Shown: positions 25,182 through 36,552, numbered from the stretch's first letter. The stretch is DNA of 46,770 bases from Enterobacteriaceae bacterium (GCA_031261005.1 JAISKF010000049.1:1-46770), one strand, 5' to 3'. Numbers and translations are program-made. Notes: a model not told the origin generated them from the sequence alone.

Positions 25182-25466
25182 TCATTCGGCTGACATCAAT
25201 TTCAGCATATACCGTTCAACCTTTTCTAACTCAATACCCAGCATCTCACTAATATTTTTAAGATTTTTGTTTTGTTCCAAAAGATCTTTAACCTGTTGCA
25301 ACAAGCGCATCTCATGCCCTGAATAATAATAATCGACCTGAAACGTTTTTTTGCATGAATGACAAAAATAACGCTGTAATCCAGAACGACCTAATCCATG
25401 TTTAATCACTCTTCCTGCCTGCTGGCAATGATGACAAATCAGTGGATTTTCTACCTTGCGCTTCAT
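25182..25466 (-). CDS. Stand-alone InsA-like zinc-ribbon protein 4
   Basis: 94 residues, ATG at 25466 with GGAAA upstream. CHHC, VIKHGLGRSGLQRYFC and HSCKKTFQVDYYY form the zinc ribbon, and the tail KNLKNISEMLGIELEKVERYML is helix-turn-helix-like. It is very similar to copy 2. It is the first gene of a likely operon with the 35-codon ORF and the TolC-like gene, all in the same direction. No transposase frame is present. A regulatory role on its own operon is inferred from the order, which parallels copy 1 and the adhesin. Confidence 0.8.
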   Translation of the reverse strand: MKRKVENPLICHHCQQAGRVIKHGLGRSGLQRYFCHSCKKTFQVDYYYSGHEMRLLQQVKDLLEQNKNLKNISEMLGIELEKVERYMLKLMSAE

Positions 25467-25801
25467 AACGTTTCCAACATCATCAGTATAGATAATCAGA
25501 TTAGCAATCGTTTGATATGCTTTCCGATAATGAAAATGTTATCTATTATAAAAGCGTGTTTTTTAGATTTAAAAACCAATAAAAATAAACATAAATCAAT
25601 ATGTAACTTAAATCAATAAGTTGATTAAACTAATTTAGCGTAACATATTAGCAATAATAACGATAATGTAGTGAAATTGAATAATCACTCACATTGAAAA
25701 TACCGAAATTTATCATCAACATATTATACTGTATTTCCTGTTATTTACTTATTAATAACACTATATAACGATGATTAACGCACAAGGTGAAATTCACATA
25801 T
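25467..25801. other. AT-rich gap between hflC and InsA-like gene 4
   Basis: No gene. Directly repeated AAATCAAT words at 25593 and 25609 lie about 130 bases upstream of the InsA-like start and could belong to its promoter. Confidence 0.45.
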
Positions 25802-25837
25802 AAAAAACGGTTTCCAAAATTGGAAACCGTTTTTTTA
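25802..25837 (-). terminator. Rho-independent terminator of the hfl operon
   Basis: AAACGGTTTCCA and TGGAAACCGTTT pair in a 12-bp stem with a tiny AAAT loop and a T run on either strand. It lies 50 bases after the hflC stop and can act in both directions. Confidence 0.92.
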
Positions 25838-25886
25838 TCTTTTATTTCATGTGTTGACTGAATCCAATCAGCATGATGATGATGAC

Positions 25887-26879
25887 TTATTTCTGCCCGA
25901 TTGATGGTGATTTCATATAACGGAAGAATTCACTATCAGGACGCAGCACCATAACATCATTGCCATCGCTGAAACTGGTTTCATAAGCACGCAGGCTGCG
26001 AATGAAAGCGTAGAAGTCAGGATTCTGGCTAAAAGCATCAGCAAATAACTTAGCCGCAGTTGCATCACCGGCACCGCGCGTCATACGCGCTTCACGTTCG
26101 GCTTCTGCAATCGTTTTGGTTACGCCATAATCAGCCAGTGCGCGGATCTTTTCCGCTTCTTCCTGACCTTGCGAACGGTGACGGCGCGCTACCGCTTCAC
26201 GTTCTGCACGCATACGCTGGTAGATAGCATCAGACACTTCCGTTGGCAGGTTGATTTGCTTGATTCGCACGTCGATAACTTGAATGCCCAGCTCCGCCAT
26301 ACTGTTCGCGTTAACTAACGGCAGTTTGCTGTTGACTGACAGTTGATCATCAGCCGCATTTTCAATTGGCTTCGCCGCTGGCGCTTCTTCCGGCTTGTCC
26401 TGATAACCGTTATTTAATGCGTTAAGAACATCTTGCATCAACTGACCGCGCGAGTCTGTTACCAGATCTTTAATATCGCGCTGACCAATTTCAGAACGTA
26501 AACGGTCACTTAATTTGCTGTTCAGAATACGTTCAGCATTAGCACGATTACCGTCACCGGTTGCCAGATAATAGCGGCTGAAATCGGTGATTTTCCACTT
26601 CACGTAGGAGTCAACAATCAGGTCTTTGGTCTCTTTCGTTACAAAGCGATCTGCCTGATTATTCATGGTCTGAATACGTGCATCGAGCAGTTTTACTGAA
26701 TCGATAACCGGCATTTTGAAATGCAAACCCGGTTTATAGACGATCGGATTATTCTGCGTGTCACGCATCACTTTGCCGAAACGCAATACGATGCCGCGAT
26801 TTCCCTCTTCCACCACAAACAGGGAAGTGAAAATACCGACGACGACAATAACGATAATAGGAATAAGTAATTTACGCAT
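25887..26879 (-). CDS. hflC: HflC, FtsH-regulating SPFH membrane protein
   Basis: 330 residues. A single N-terminal membrane segment (LLIPIIVIVVVGIFTSLFVV) anchors a periplasmic SPFH/prohibitin domain (EGNRGIVLRFGK at its start, VKWKITDFSRYYLATGD) followed by an Arg/Glu/Ala-rich coiled coil (MRAEREAVARRHRSQGQEEAEKIRA). HflC forms the HflKC cage that encloses the membrane protease FtsH and limits its access to substrates. It starts six bases after hflK. It is the last gene of the operon here; the yjeT and purA genes that follow in E. coli are absent. Confidence 0.97.
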   Translation of the reverse strand: MRKLLIPIIVIVVVGIFTSLFVVEEGNRGIVLRFGKVMRDTQNNPIVYKPGLHFKMPVIDSVKLLDARIQTMNNQADRFVTKETKDLIVDSYVKWKITDFSRYYLATGDGNRANAERILNSKLSDRLRSEIGQRDIKDLVTDSRGQLMQDVLNALNNGYQDKPEEAPAAKPIENAADDQLSVNSKLPLVNANSMAELGIQVIDVRIKQINLPTEVSDAIYQRMRAEREAVARRHRSQGQEEAEKIRALADYGVTKTIAEAEREARMTRGAGDATAAKLFADAFSQNPDFYAFIRSLRAYETSFSDGNDVMVLRPDSEFFRYMKSPSIGQK

Positions 26880-26885
26880 CGGTGA

Positions 26886-28190
26886 TTATCCTCTTCCTAA
26901 GCCGATAGAATTCAGGCGTTCGTTGTAAGCATCATCACGTTCTTGGGTAACTTTATTGCTACTTGTTGATGCGGTGGAGCGTTTTGTTGTATCTGGTTTA
27001 CTGTTAGTCACAACCGGTGGTAATACTGATGCAGCCGATTGAGCCGGTGCCGCGCCGCTATTACTTGCCTGCGGTGCAGCGGGCAATGCTGCGCCTGATT
27101 TACCGCGAATCAGTTGATCCAGTGGCAACACCATCAGATTGTTGCTCTTATCATCGACCAGAACTTTGTTGGTTCTGCCCAATACTTTTTCCATCGTTTC
27201 AATATAAAGACGTTGACGGGTAATATCCGGCGCAGCTTTATATTCAGGTAATAACTTAGCAAAACGAGAAACCTCACCTTCCGCTTCTAATACGGTGCGG
27301 GCTTCATACGCTTTAGCATCTTCAATCAGACGTTGCGCTTTACCGTTAGCGATTGGCTGGGCTGCGTTGGCATAGGCTTCCGCCTCACGGATATAACGCT
27401 GTTCATCTTCGCGCGCGTTAATCACATCATCAAACGCTGCTTTGACTTCTTCCGGCGGACGCGCAGCCTGGAAGTTAACATCGAGAACTTTCAGCCCCAT
27501 GTCATAAATCTGAATGGTTTTTTCCAGCTCTTGTTTGGTGTCATCACGCACAATGGTACGACCCTGCGTCAGGATTCGATCCATCGTGTATTTACCAATC
27601 ACAGAACGCAGGGCGCTATCCGTTGCCTGACTTAAACTGTCATCAGCATTGGTAACGCGATATAAATATTTGATGGGATCAGAAACCTGATACTGCACGT
27701 TCATTTCAGCGCGTACCACATTTTCATCAGAAGTCAGCATGATGCCTGATGCTGCTAATCCGCGCACAGCTTTGGTATTTACTGGTCTGACAGAATCAAT
27801 AAAGGTCGGTTTCCAGTTCAAACCCGGATTAACCAGTTCAGGCTGAACCTGACCGAAACGGGTAATCACACCCAATTCGCCTTCTTTGATGGTGTAAAAA
27901 CCGCTCGCCGCCCAGATAACCGCCAGCGCAATAGCAATCAGACTAAATAAGCGGCCTCCCAAAGCAGGCATGTTGCTGCCGCTATTGCCGCCATTATTAC
28001 CGCTGTTTCCGCCGTTACCGGCTTTACCCAGCAGCCCAATTAATTTACTAAAGATATTATCCAGATTCAGCGATTGCTGGCCGCGATTTTTCTTCGGTCC
28101 GCCGCTATTATTACCATCAGGGTTGCTATTGTTACCGCTCCCCCACGGATCGCGGTCTTGGCCATTATTACCGGGCTGATTCCACGCCAT
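26886..28190 (-). CDS. hflK: HflK, FtsH-regulating SPFH membrane protein
   Basis: 434 residues starting MAWNQPGNNGQDRDPWG. The first 75 residues are Gly/Asn-rich and cytoplasmic, then one membrane helix (LFSLIAIALAVIWAASGFYTI, about 80-100), an SPFH domain (KEGELGVITRFGQV, QVSDPIKYLYRVTNAD), a coiled coil (INAREDEQRYIREAEAYANAAQPIANGKAQR) and a Pro/Ala/Ser-rich tail ending ERLNSIGLGRG. It assembles with HflC around FtsH. Confidence 0.97.
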   Translation of the reverse strand: MAWNQPGNNGQDRDPWGSGNNSNPDGNNSGGPKKNRGQQSLNLDNIFSKLIGLLGKAGNGGNSGNNGGNSGSNMPALGGRLFSLIAIALAVIWAASGFYTIKEGELGVITRFGQVQPELVNPGLNWKPTFIDSVRPVNTKAVRGLAASGIMLTSDENVVRAEMNVQYQVSDPIKYLYRVTNADDSLSQATDSALRSVIGKYTMDRILTQGRTIVRDDTKQELEKTIQIYDMGLKVLDVNFQAARPPEEVKAAFDDVINAREDEQRYIREAEAYANAAQPIANGKAQRLIEDAKAYEARTVLEAEGEVSRFAKLLPEYKAAPDITRQRLYIETMEKVLGRTNKVLVDDKSNNLMVLPLDQLIRGKSGAALPAAPQASNSGAAPAQSAASVLPPVVTNSKPDTTKRSTASTSSNKVTQERDDAYNERLNSIGLGRG

Positions 28191-28250
28191 GTTTTAGCTC
28201 CACTTATAATTTACGATCGTTTTATCGGGCACAATCTAACAGGTTCAATA

Positions 28251-29531
28251 TTAAACAATAAAGTTTACTAAAGCCTGCTCTTGTTTACAGAGGCGACGCC
28301 AATCAACAATTGGCATCCTAATCATTAAACCGATGCTTCCATCTTCTTCGATCCACTCTTTAACAATGGATTGAAGTTGATAAAACCGACTGCGTAATCT
28401 GCCTTCCGCTGCCGGAAGCCTTAATTGATACTGTGCAATCTCACCGGAAAGACGTTCCGTTAATGCACGGAATAATAAATCAATACCGATACCAGATTCA
28501 GCGGACAGCCAAACCCGAATCGGCATATTATTTTCATCACGATCAATACGCGGCGGGAAATCCTCCAGCATATCAATCTTATTCATAATCAACAGCACAG
28601 GAATTTCATCGGCATCAATTTCGGCTAAAACATCATTTACTGCCGTAATATTTTCATCAATGCGGCTATCTGCTGCGTCAATAACGTGCAGTAACAATGA
28701 TGCCTGCCGCGTTTCCTGTAATGTTGCTTTAAACGCTGCAACTAAATCGTGGGGTAAGTGTCGGATAAAACCCACCGTATCCGCCAGAATCGTGACACCA
28801 ACATCTTCGACATCAATACGGCGTAATGTTGGATCAAGGGTGGCAAATAGTTGGTCCGCAGCATAAACACCGGCAGTCGTGATGCTGTTAAACAGCGTTG
28901 ATTTTCCGGCGTTGGTGTAACCCACCAGCGAAACAGTCGGAATATCGGCGCGCGTTCTGGCTCGTCTTCCTTGTTCTCGCTGTTTTTCTACTTTTTCCAG
29001 ACGACTGAGAATCAGACGAATCCGATCCCGCAGTAATCGACGGTCAGTTTCTAGCTGAGTTTCGCCCGGACCGCGTAAACCTATCCCGCCTTTTTGACGT
29101 TCAAGATGCGTCCAGCCGCGTACCAGACGAGTCGCTAAATGGCGCAACTGCGCCAGCTCAACTTGCAGCTTACCTTCGTGAGTTCTTGCGCGCTGGGCGA
29201 AAATATCGAGAATTAATCCGGTACGATCAACCACCCGACACTCACAAAGCTGCTCAAGATTGCGTTCCTGAGCCGGTGAAAGGGAATGGTTAAACAGCAC
29301 CACATTCGCCCCTGTAGTGTGTACTGCGTCAGCAATTTCCTGAGCTTTACCTTCACCAACAAAGTATTTCGCGTGCGGTGCTTTACGGCTGCCGGTTACA
29401 ACAACCAGCGATTCCACGCCCGCAGAAGAAACCAGAGATTCAAACTCTCTGAGATCTTCTGTGTCTTTTTCTTGAGAGAAGTAAACATGAACAAGTACCG
29501 CCTGCTCTCCCGCATCGTATCGGTCAAACAA
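28251..29531 (-). CDS. hflX: HflX, ribosome-splitting GTPase
   Basis: 426 residues if started at the TTG at 29531, giving [15 protein letters not shown] as in E. coli (426 residues). A GTG two codons earlier is only two bases from the GAGGAG ribosome site, whereas the TTG has proper spacing. An N-terminal ATP/ribosome-binding domain holds [21 protein letters not shown]. The G domain has [19 protein letters not shown] and NKID. HflX separates stalled 70S ribosomes after heat or antibiotic stress. Confidence 0.96.
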   Translation of the reverse strand: MFDRYDAGEQAVLVHVYFSQEKDTEDLREFESLVSSAGVESLVVVTGSRKAPHAKYFVGEGKAQEIADAVHTTGANVVLFNHSLSPAQERNLEQLCECRVVDRTGLILDIFAQRARTHEGKLQVELAQLRHLATRLVRGWTHLERQKGGIGLRGPGETQLETDRRLLRDRIRLILSRLEKVEKQREQGRRARTRADIPTVSLVGYTNAGKSTLFNSITTAGVYAADQLFATLDPTLRRIDVEDVGVTILADTVGFIRHLPHDLVAAFKATLQETRQASLLLHVIDAADSRIDENITAVNDVLAEIDADEIPVLLIMNKIDMLEDFPPRIDRDENNMPIRVWLSAESGIGIDLLFRALTERLSGEIAQYQLRLPAAEGRLRSRFYQLQSIVKEWIEEDGSIGLMIRMPIVDWRRLCKQEQALVNFIV

Positions 29532-29566
29532 GTGCACGACTCCTCAAAAGGCAATAACTCAATAAG

Positions 29567-29857
29567 TTATTCAGATACATCTTCTTCCTGTTGTGACGGG
29601 ATACCACCTTGATAGTTACCTACATTTCCAGCAGGTGTATTACTGTGATGGGAAACCGGACGAGACGGAACGACGGTAGAAATAGCGTGTTTGTACACCA
29701 TTTGGCTAACCGTATTTTTCAGCAAAATCACAAACTGATCGAAAGATTCAATTTGACCTTGTAACTTAATACCATTCACTAGATAAATAGAGACTGGAAC
29801 TCGTTCACGGCGTAGTGCGTTTAAGAATGGGTCTTGTAAAGATTGCCCCTTAGCCAT
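29567..29857 (-). CDS. hfq: Hfq RNA chaperone
   Basis: 96 residues from the ATG at 29857 ([20 protein letters not shown]) after an AAGGATAAGAG ribosome site; the frame extends upstream without family support. It has the Sm1 fold ([27 protein letters not shown]) and the Sm2 YKHAIST motif, then a short variable tail. The ring-shaped hexamer pairs small RNAs with mRNAs. The tail ends with acidic residues as in E. coli but is shorter. Confidence 0.98.
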   Translation of the reverse strand: MAKGQSLQDPFLNALRRERVPVSIYLVNGIKLQGQIESFDQFVILLKNTVSQMVYKHAISTVVPSRPVSHHSNTPAGNVGNYQGGIPSQQEEDVSE

Positions 29858-29976
29858 TTCTCTTATCCTTATATTTATATATTGTTGTCTATTACTAAGA
29901 GCCAGCGGCTCTAAAATTAACTGCACAAAATCAATGCAGATTCGTTACATACAAAGCCATCATGTACATTAAAGTC

Positions 29977-30103
29977 TATACCCGTCATTTTTCAAGTTGC
30001 AGCAGTGTCGGCTGCTTTCGCGCACCTGAATCACTTAGTTTACTAAGCTCATCAGAACTTACTCAGTTGCCGCCTGACCGCAACTTGAAAGCTCTTGGAT
30101 ATA
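29977..30103. repeat. Family B repeat between hfq and miaA
   Basis: TATACCCGTCATTTTTCAAGTTGCA at the left pairs imperfectly with TGCCGCCTGACCGCAACTTGAA and GGATATA at the right (read as two pieces), with ACTTAGTTTACTAAG in the centre. It is a shorter form of the element at 39413-39608 and may form a long hairpin in the miaA-hfq transcript. Confidence 0.85.
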
Positions 30104-30131
30104 ATTCTGTTAATTGTACACAATCACAAGC

Positions 30132-31058
30132 CTATAAACTAATAGCATGTGTAACTCTTTCCTGCGCTTGCTCTGGTTGTTCACTATCTAACCAGTTTAC
30201 GGCTGACCAACCGCGTAACCATGTCATCTGACGTTTGGAAAGCTGACGAGTTGCGCAAATACCCCGATAAACCATATCCACATGGTCTATCTCTCCCTTT
30301 AAGTACATCCACATTTGCCGATAACCAACACAACGCATTGACGGCAAATCTAAATGTAAATCGCCGCGCGCCATCAGCGCTTTTACTTCATCTTCAAAAC
30401 CGGCGTCGATCATCTGATGAAAACGCGCCTCAATTCGTTGATGTAACAATTCACGAGAAGAGGGCGCAATAGCAAACTGATATACATTATAGGGTAACGT
30501 TTCACCCGCGACTTGTGTTAGTTCTGTTAAAGTTTTACCAGAAATGTAAAAAACTTCCAACGCCCGACTTAATCTTTGCGGATCATTTTGATGAATTCTG
30601 CCAGCCGCGACAGGATCAATCTGCTGTAAACGCTGATGTAAAGCGCCCCAGCCTGACTGCGCCGCTTCTTGTTCAATACGCTCACGCACCGCAGCATCGG
30701 CAGATGGCAGCGGAGATAATCCGTCCAATAACGCTTTGAAATAGAGCATCGTGCCGCCGACCAGCAGCGGAATTTTTCCGGCAGCAACAATTTCTGCCAT
30801 CTCTTTAAGAGCATCGGTACGAAAATCAGCAGCAGAATAGGCTTCCGCAGGATCACGAATATCAATCAGCCGGTGCGGTGTGGCTAACAACTCCTCCGCC
30901 GTTGGCTTGGCAGTACCAATATCCATACCGCGATAAATCAACGCTGAATCCACACTCACAACTTCGACAGGTAAATGTTTATACAGCTCTGCTGCCAGTG
31001 CTGTTTTACCGGACGCGGTTGGTCCCATTAAGAAAATCGCCGTTGGTTGTTTATTCAT
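30132..31058 (-). CDS. miaA: tRNA dimethylallyltransferase
   Basis: 308 residues. The P-loop [11 protein letters not shown] lies at residues 12-22, with [16 protein letters not shown] and [18 protein letters not shown] following, and the tRNA-binding part has [12 protein letters not shown] and [13 protein letters not shown]. It adds an isopentenyl group to A37 of tRNAs reading U-starting codons. Its start overlaps the mutL stop by eight bases (ATGAATAA). Confidence 0.97.
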   Translation of the reverse strand: MNKQPTAIFLMGPTASGKTALAAELYKHLPVEVVSVDSALIYRGMDIGTAKPTAEELLATPHRLIDIRDPAEAYSAADFRTDALKEMAEIVAAGKIPLLVGGTMLYFKALLDGLSPLPSADAAVRERIEQEAAQSGWGALHQRLQQIDPVAAGRIHQNDPQRLSRALEVFYISGKTLTELTQVAGETLPYNVYQFAIAPSSRELLHQRIEARFHQMIDAGFEDEVKALMARGDLHLDLPSMRCVGYRQMWMYLKGEIDHVDMVYRGICATRQLSKRQMTWLRGWSAVNWLDSEQPEQAQERVTHAISL

Positions 31059-32985
31059 GAGTCAATGCTGCCAAAGCGGGCTGTAAATCAATCGATTGCA
31101 ATAAATCTGCCGGTGGACTGGCAATTAAATTCGGGCATAAACGTTCCACATCAGCCAGTAGTTGGATCGCCTGAGCCTGTGTCCATTGCGTATTTTCATT
31201 GGCTAATTTACCAGCGAGCCAGCTTGCCATCATTTTATTATCAATATCATCATGTTCAGCCAAATATGTCAGCAAAGCAGGCAACAGTTGTTGCAAATTT
31301 TGCTGACGCAGCGGCAACGGCACGCCGTGTACCTGAATTCGGTGGCGATCAACAGAGATATTGATACCAAAATAAGTGAGCAAATCTTGATGATCAGCGA
31401 TGCCTTTTTTCTCTTTTTCTCCCAGCGTTAGTGCCAGCGGAATCAGCAATGGCTGCGGTTTTAGCGCCTCGCCAAGCGGTAAAATTTGCATCTGACGCAA
31501 ATAGTGCTCCGCCACAGGCAAAGCCAGCAACATCAACGAAGAACCGCACTCCATAATGGCGTAGCTGGACTGCCAAATCGCTAATACCCGACCAAAGCCA
31601 TGAGCAGCGAATTTATCCAGCAATGATGCCGGTTGCGGTGTTTTCGCTGCGGCAATATGTTCAGGTAATAGCGATCTTTTTTCGGGAAACAGCGTCGGCT
31701 TCGCTGACGGCGCTGCGTTTTCTGGTTTCTCTGCCGATAAATCGGTATCCAACAAGCGGCGATAAACATCATTTTCCCGCGCAATAAGAGCAGGTGAACG
31801 AGCTGGAGGAGGAGCGTAGGACACCGGATTCGTGCGTTCCGCTGTACTTTTTGATTCGGTATTCGGTTCAGCCGGACGGTTATAGCGATTCTCGCCCGCA
31901 GCCTGACGATTTTCCGGCTGCCAGCCGATCTCAGTGGCTTTCGGCTGCCCTGCATCTGCATGAGCTGTAAGCGGCAAGGTCGGCGCTCCCGCCTGCTGCA
32001 AGACAGTAACGACTGCCTGATAGATAAAATCATGCACCAGCCGCGATTGATGGAATCTCACTTCATGCTTTGCGGGGTGAACATTGACATCAACCTGATG
32101 AGGATCAACGTCCAGATACAGCACATAAGCTGGCGCTTGATCTTCTGCCAACTGCGTCTGATAAGCCTGACGAATGGCGTGATTCAGCAAGCGATCGCGC
32201 ATCATGCGGCCATTAACGTAACAATATTGCATTTCTGTCAGCGTCTTGGCACCAATCGGATCGGCGACCCAACCGTCAATTTTCAAATCGCCGTGCTGCC
32301 ATGAGATCGCCAGCGCATGCTGCAAAAATTGCGTACCGCAAATACTGCCTAATCGACGTTCGCGCGGCTCGTTCTCTTTAATCGCCCGATACTGACGCAC
32401 CAGTTTACCGTTATGCTGCAAATTAATGCTGACATCAAAACGCGCCAGCGCAATACGGCGAATAATTTCATCAATATGACCAAACTCTGTTTTTTCAGTA
32501 CGTAAAAACTTACGGCGCGCTGGCGTGTTGTAAAACAGATCAAGCACTTCAATCGTCGTACCAACAGGGTGTGCTGATGGTTTCAGGCTGACCGCCATAT
32601 CCCGACCTTCCGCATAGGCTTGCCATGCTTCATTTTGTTGTTCAGTTCGGGAAGTTAATGTCAGGCGGGAAACGGAACTGATACTCGCCAATGCTTCACC
32701 GCGAAATCCGAGACTAATAATGGCTTCTAAATCATCGAGAGTAGCGATTTTACTGGTGGCATGACGGGCTAACGCCAGAGCGAGTTCATCTTTATTGATA
32801 CCGCAACCGTTATCACGGATACGAATCAGTTTAGCGCCGCCTTTTTCAATATCAATATCGATACGGGTCGCACCGGCATCAAGGCTGTTTTCCACCAACT
32901 CTTTAACCACAGATGCAGGACGTTCAACTACTTCTCCGGCGGCGATTTGATTAGCTAACTGTGGCGGCAATACCTGAATTGGCAT
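31051..32985 (-). CDS. mutL: DNA mismatch repair protein MutL
   Basis: 644 residues (E. coli 615). The N-terminal GHKL ATPase has [27 protein letters not shown] and [16 protein letters not shown], then [15 protein letters not shown] closing the transducer domain. A Pro/Ala/Asn-rich linker of about 130 residues accounts for the extra length. The C-terminal dimerisation domain lacks the metal-endonuclease DQHAxxExxxE motif, as expected in a bacterium with MutH. It links MutS to MutH and UvrD. Confidence 0.97.
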   Translation of the reverse strand: MPIQVLPPQLANQIAAGEVVERPASVVKELVENSLDAGATRIDIDIEKGGAKLIRIRDNGCGINKDELALALARHATSKIATLDDLEAIISLGFRGEALASISSVSRLTLTSRTEQQNEAWQAYAEGRDMAVSLKPSAHPVGTTIEVLDLFYNTPARRKFLRTEKTEFGHIDEIIRRIALARFDVSINLQHNGKLVRQYRAIKENEPRERRLGSICGTQFLQHALAISWQHGDLKIDGWVADPIGAKTLTEMQYCYVNGRMMRDRLLNHAIRQAYQTQLAEDQAPAYVLYLDVDPHQVDVNVHPAKHEVRFHQSRLVHDFIYQAVVTVLQQAGAPTLPLTAHADAGQPKATEIGWQPENRQAAGENRYNRPAEPNTESKSTAERTNPVSYAPPPARSPALIARENDVYRRLLDTDLSAEKPENAAPSAKPTLFPEKRSLLPEHIAAAKTPQPASLLDKFAAHGFGRVLAIWQSSYAIMECGSSLMLLALPVAEHYLRQMQILPLGEALKPQPLLIPLALTLGEKEKKGIADHQDLLTYFGINISVDRHRIQVHGVPLPLRQQNLQQLLPALLTYLAEHDDIDNKMMASWLAGKLANENTQWTQAQAIQLLADVERLCPNLIASPPADLLQSIDLQPALAALTHE

Positions 32986-33018
32986 GAAAACTCCTGAAAC
33001 CCGTTTTTTATGATGTTT

Positions 33019-34563
33019 TTATGATTTAGTTATGGGGGATATTGCCGGTACTTTCAAGCGCTGACCGACCCAAACTCCCTCTTTTTTCAATGCGTTTAGT
33101 TCAACTAACGCTTTTGTCGATACGCCATAATGCTCCGCAAGCTGCGATAATGTCTCTCCGCGCTCAACAATATGAATCTGCGTTTTACCCTTAGCGGCAG
33201 ACACGACAGCAGAATGACTTGGTATTTTCTGTGACTGAGATGTAGAAGCCGAACTTGTTTTCTTCGATGGTGCTGCTGTATCCAATGGGTGTGCGACAAA
33301 ATAGCTGCGAATACCGCGGTAAATCGCGTCGGCTAATTTATTCTGAAATTCAGCACTGCCTAACAGACGCTCTTCATCGGTATTGGAGATAAATCCTGTT
33401 TCGACTAACAGCGACGGAATATCCGGTGAACGCAGCACACCCAAACTGGCATGTTCCGGCTGACGTTTATGCAATGAACCAATACGCTTTAGCTCCGACA
33501 GCGTTTTAACCGCAACGTCATAACCCACGCGCTGTGAATGACCAAACTGTAAGTCTAAAACCGCCTGACTCAAATAAGGATTAGATTCGCTGTTTGCCAG
33601 CACATCACCCGCGCCGCCCAATAGTTCTGATTGCTTTTCATGTTGTTCTAACCAACTGCCTAATTCAGTATTGGCGCGTCGATTTGACAACACCCAAACT
33701 GAAGCACCCGTCGCGCTGCGGTTTGGTGCTGCATCAGCATGAATAGATACCAGCAGATGCGCGTTTTTATTACGTGCCACATCGGAACGCCCCATCACGG
33801 AAATAAAATAGTCGCCGTTACGAGTCAGCGCCGCTTGAAAATCAGGATCGCTATCAAACAGGGCTTTTAATTTACGGGCAATGGCAAGTGTTACTGTTTT
33901 TTCCTGTAAGCCATTCAGCCCTACCGCACCGGAATCTTTACCACCGTGACCGGCATCAATGGCAATAACGATCTTCTCCCCGCTGCTGTTTTTACTGATC
34001 ACCGGACGTTTATCGCTTTTCACCGCAACATCATTCGATGACACCGCGCTATTGGCGGTTTTATTCACCGCAGATGCCGCCGTGTTTTTTGTTTGATTAG
34101 TACGGGCTGCTGCCGTTGTTGTAACTGCTTTTTCTGCTTTGATCGTAAACACTACGCGGTACTGATTCCCCTGCTGGCTGGAATTTGCTTTCACCGCCGC
34201 ACTTTGCTGTAACTCAAAAATCAGTTGGACACTGTTGTTATCTTTTGCTGTACCTGACGTAACACGATTAACAAGATTTTTCCCGCTAAATTTCAGCGGC
34301 AATCCTTGTATTGTTTGCCCGCTTTGGTGAACATCAATCACAACGCGCGCCGGATTTTTCTCACTCGCATAGGCATAAGCGGGCTGGCTATCAAAAACTA
34401 ATGTCACTTTAGCTTCGGCAACACTATTTTTAACCTGAATATCCATCAGTGATGCAGCACTGGCGCTGCCTGCGATCACCAGCCACGCCACAGATAAGCA
34501 CCAAAACCCAACACGCCTGATGCTCCCTGCCATAAAACGAAATCCAGACATAAAACTAAGCAT
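33019..34563 (-). CDS. amiB: N-acetylmuramoyl-L-alanine amidase AmiB
   Basis: 514 residues. A signal sequence ends near ASAA; an AMIN domain ([21 protein letters not shown]) then targets the septum. The zinc amidase domain has [36 protein letters not shown] and the catalytic [10 protein letters not shown]-terminal LysM ([20 protein letters not shown]) binds peptidoglycan. It cuts septal peptidoglycan during cell separation under EnvC control. The ATG overlaps the tsaE stop by eight bases. Confidence 0.96.
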   Translation of the reverse strand: MLSFMSGFRFMAGSIRRVGFWCLSVAWLVIAGSASAASLMDIQVKNSVAEAKVTLVFDSQPAYAYASEKNPARVVIDVHQSGQTIQGLPLKFSGKNLVNRVTSGTAKDNNSVQLIFELQQSAAVKANSSQQGNQYRVVFTIKAEKAVTTTAAARTNQTKNTAASAVNKTANSAVSSNDVAVKSDKRPVISKNSSGEKIVIAIDAGHGGKDSGAVGLNGLQEKTVTLAIARKLKALFDSDPDFQAALTRNGDYFISVMGRSDVARNKNAHLLVSIHADAAPNRSATGASVWVLSNRRANTELGSWLEQHEKQSELLGGAGDVLANSESNPYLSQAVLDLQFGHSQRVGYDVAVKTLSELKRIGSLHKRQPEHASLGVLRSPDIPSLLVETGFISNTDEERLLGSAEFQNKLADAIYRGIRSYFVAHPLDTAAPSKKTSSASTSQSQKIPSHSAVVSAAKGKTQIHIVERGETLSQLAEHYGVSTKALVELNALKKEGVWVGQRLKVPAISPITKS

Positions 34564-35029
34564 GATGACGCTGTTCCAGACGCGTTAACATCAGTTCACC
34601 CTGAACTGTACCTGCGGACAACACCACTCGCCGACCATCACCGTCATAGCTAAACTGCAATTCAAGATCCGCAGTCGGGAACATTCCGGCACCGCGTTGC
34701 GGCCATTCCACCAAACATAAGCTATCCGGCTGGAAATAGTCACGAATCCCCATAAATTCCAGCTCTTCTGGATCTGCCAGACGGTACAAATCAAAATGAT
34801 AAACGGTGAATTTTTCCAGCGAATAGGGTTCGACCAACGTATAAGTTGGACTTTTGACATTTCCCTGATGACCTAAAGCGCGCAAAAATCCACGGCTAAA
34901 TGTTGTTTTTCCTGCACCAAGATCCCCCAATAGATAAAGCACACAAGCCTTATCGCAGGTTTCCGCCAGCGCCGCGCCGAATGCAACGGTTGCCGCTTCA
35001 TCAGCCAATGTTAAAACCAATTGTTTCAT
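34556..35029 (-). CDS. tsaE: TsaE, ATPase of tRNA t6A synthesis
   Basis: 157 residues with the Walker [14 protein letters not shown] near residue 35 and family motifs [26 protein letters not shown] and CLVEWPQRG. It works with TsaB, TsaC and TsaD to place threonylcarbamoyl on A37 of ANN-decoding tRNAs. It lies 20 bases after nnr and overlaps amiB. Confidence 0.97.
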   Translation of the reverse strand: MKQLVLTLADEAATVAFGAALAETCDKACVLYLLGDLGAGKTTFSRGFLRALGHQGNVKSPTYTLVEPYSLEKFTVYHFDLYRLADPEELEFMGIRDYFQPDSLCLVEWPQRGAGMFPTADLELQFSYDGDGRRVVLSAGTVQGELMLTRLEQRHHA

Positions 35030-35049
35030 CTTTTCCTGAATATCATTAA

Positions 35050-36552
35050 CTAAGGGTTAACCAGTTTAGGAATTTCCGGCAGTAAATCTGTCGCGATCAT
35101 TCCCCGCTCACCTTGACGCGCCGCAACAATATCGGCGGCTGCACCGTGAACAACACAACCAGCAGTTGCAGCATCAAACAGTGATAATCCCTGTCCGGCT
35201 AAACTGGCAATAATACCAGAGAGGACATCGCCCATGCCGCCAGATGCCATACCTGCATTGCCAACATCAGCAATCGCCATTCGGCGATCTTCAGCGGCAA
35301 TAATTGTTCCCGCACCTTTCAATACCACAACGCCGCCATAGCGCTGCGCCAGTTGTTGCACAGAATGTAAGCGGTCACTCTCAATTTGTTGTATGTCACA
35401 TTGCAGCAAACGCGCCGCTTCGCCGGAGTGCGGCGTAATAATACGATTTTGCCGTTTATCAGGGCTTATTGCCAGCAAGTTAAGCGCATCGGCGTCCCAG
35501 AGCATCGGTTTATCGCTTTGCATAACTTGTTGCAGCGCTTGCTGCGCCCATTCGGATTGACCTAATCCCGGTCCAATTGCAATCACATCAGCCCAATCGA
35601 TGCCGCTGGCTAAACTTTCTTGATTCAGCGGCTTCACCATTAACTCAGGTCGGGCTGCCAGAATCGGCGCGATATGCTCGATGCGAGTAAGCACTCGCAC
35701 TAAGCCGGAACCGGTACGCAGCGCGGCTTCTCCCGCCATACGGATCGCGCCGCCTGTGCCAATTTCGCCGCCAACCACCAGCAATTTGCCTTGATCACCT
35801 TTGTGCGAACAAGGTCGGCGCGGTTTGATCCATTGACTGAGATCCGCTGCCGTCATTCGTTGAATTTGCGCGGGTTGTTCCGCCAGCCAGTGCGATAAGC
35901 CCAACGAATGATAATGCAGCGTACCAACAACATTGCGTGCAATCCCTGTAAGCAAACCTGATTTCAGTGCCACAAAAGTCATTGTTTGATCAGCATGGAT
36001 TACATCACCCGACGCTGCACCAGTATTCGCATTTAAACCAGAGGGAATATCTAACGCAACGATAGGCGCACCATAATTATTGGCTGCTTGAATTAACGCG
36101 GCATACGGCGCTTTCGGCGCAGACTGAATGCCCGTTCCTAATAAACCATCAATGATCAGATCATACTGTTTTGACCAAATAGCATTATCGGGCAAAATCG
36201 CGCCGCCGCTATTAATCCAGTGATCTCTTGCCTGACGCGCTTCAGCGGGTAATGTTTGTACATCGCCGCAGCTTATCAGCGTGACTTCAATCCCTTGTTG
36301 CCGTGCGTAACGCGCTGTCACATAACCATCACCGCCGTTATTGCCGTGACCGCATAAAATCAGCCAATGGCGCGCATCAGGATAACATTTCCGGCACAGC
36401 AGAAACGCGGCTTCACCTGCGCGCTCCATCAATTGATAGAGAGACATGCCGACCTGACGCGCACCAATTTGCTCATTCTTCCGAACCCAATCGGCGCTAA
36501 AGACAGAGTGTGGTAAACTTATACCGTTCTGGTTTTGCTGATGGTTTGTCAT
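35050..36552 (-). CDS. nnr: Bifunctional NAD(P)H-hydrate epimerase/dehydratase
   Basis: 500 residues joining a YjeF_N epimerase ([17 protein letters not shown] near residue 70, [15 protein letters not shown]) to an ADP-dependent dehydratase ([66 protein letters not shown]). It repairs hydrated NADH and NADPH. The start codon shares the four bases CATG with queG on the other strand. Confidence 0.96.
   Translation of the reverse strand: MTNHQQNQNGISLPHSVFSADWVRKNEQIGARQVGMSLYQLMERAGEAAFLLCRKCYPDARHWLILCGHGNNGGDGYVTARYARQQGIEVTLISCGDVQTLPAEARQARDHWINSGGAILPDNAIWSKQYDLIIDGLLGTGIQSAPKAPYAALIQAANNYGAPIVALDIPSGLNANTGAASGDVIHADQTMTFVALKSGLLTGIARNVVGTLHYHSLGLSHWLAEQPAQIQRMTAADLSQWIKPRRPCSHKGDQGKLLVVGGEIGTGGAIRMAGEAALRTGSGLVRVLTRIEHIAPILAARPELMVKPLNQESLASGIDWADVIAIGPGLGQSEWAQQALQQVMQSDKPMLWDADALNLLAISPDKRQNRIITPHSGEAARLLQCDIQQIESDRLHSVQQLAQRYGGVVVLKGAGTIIAAEDRRMAIADVGNAGMASGGMGDVLSGIIASLAGQGLSLFDAATAGCVVHGAAADIVAARQGERGMIATDLLPEIPKLVNP

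Noticed and set aside
2812-25466. Four complete IS1 insertions
   Set aside because: Only the InsA-like part is present each time, with no insB, no about 768-bp unit and no IS1 terminal repeats.
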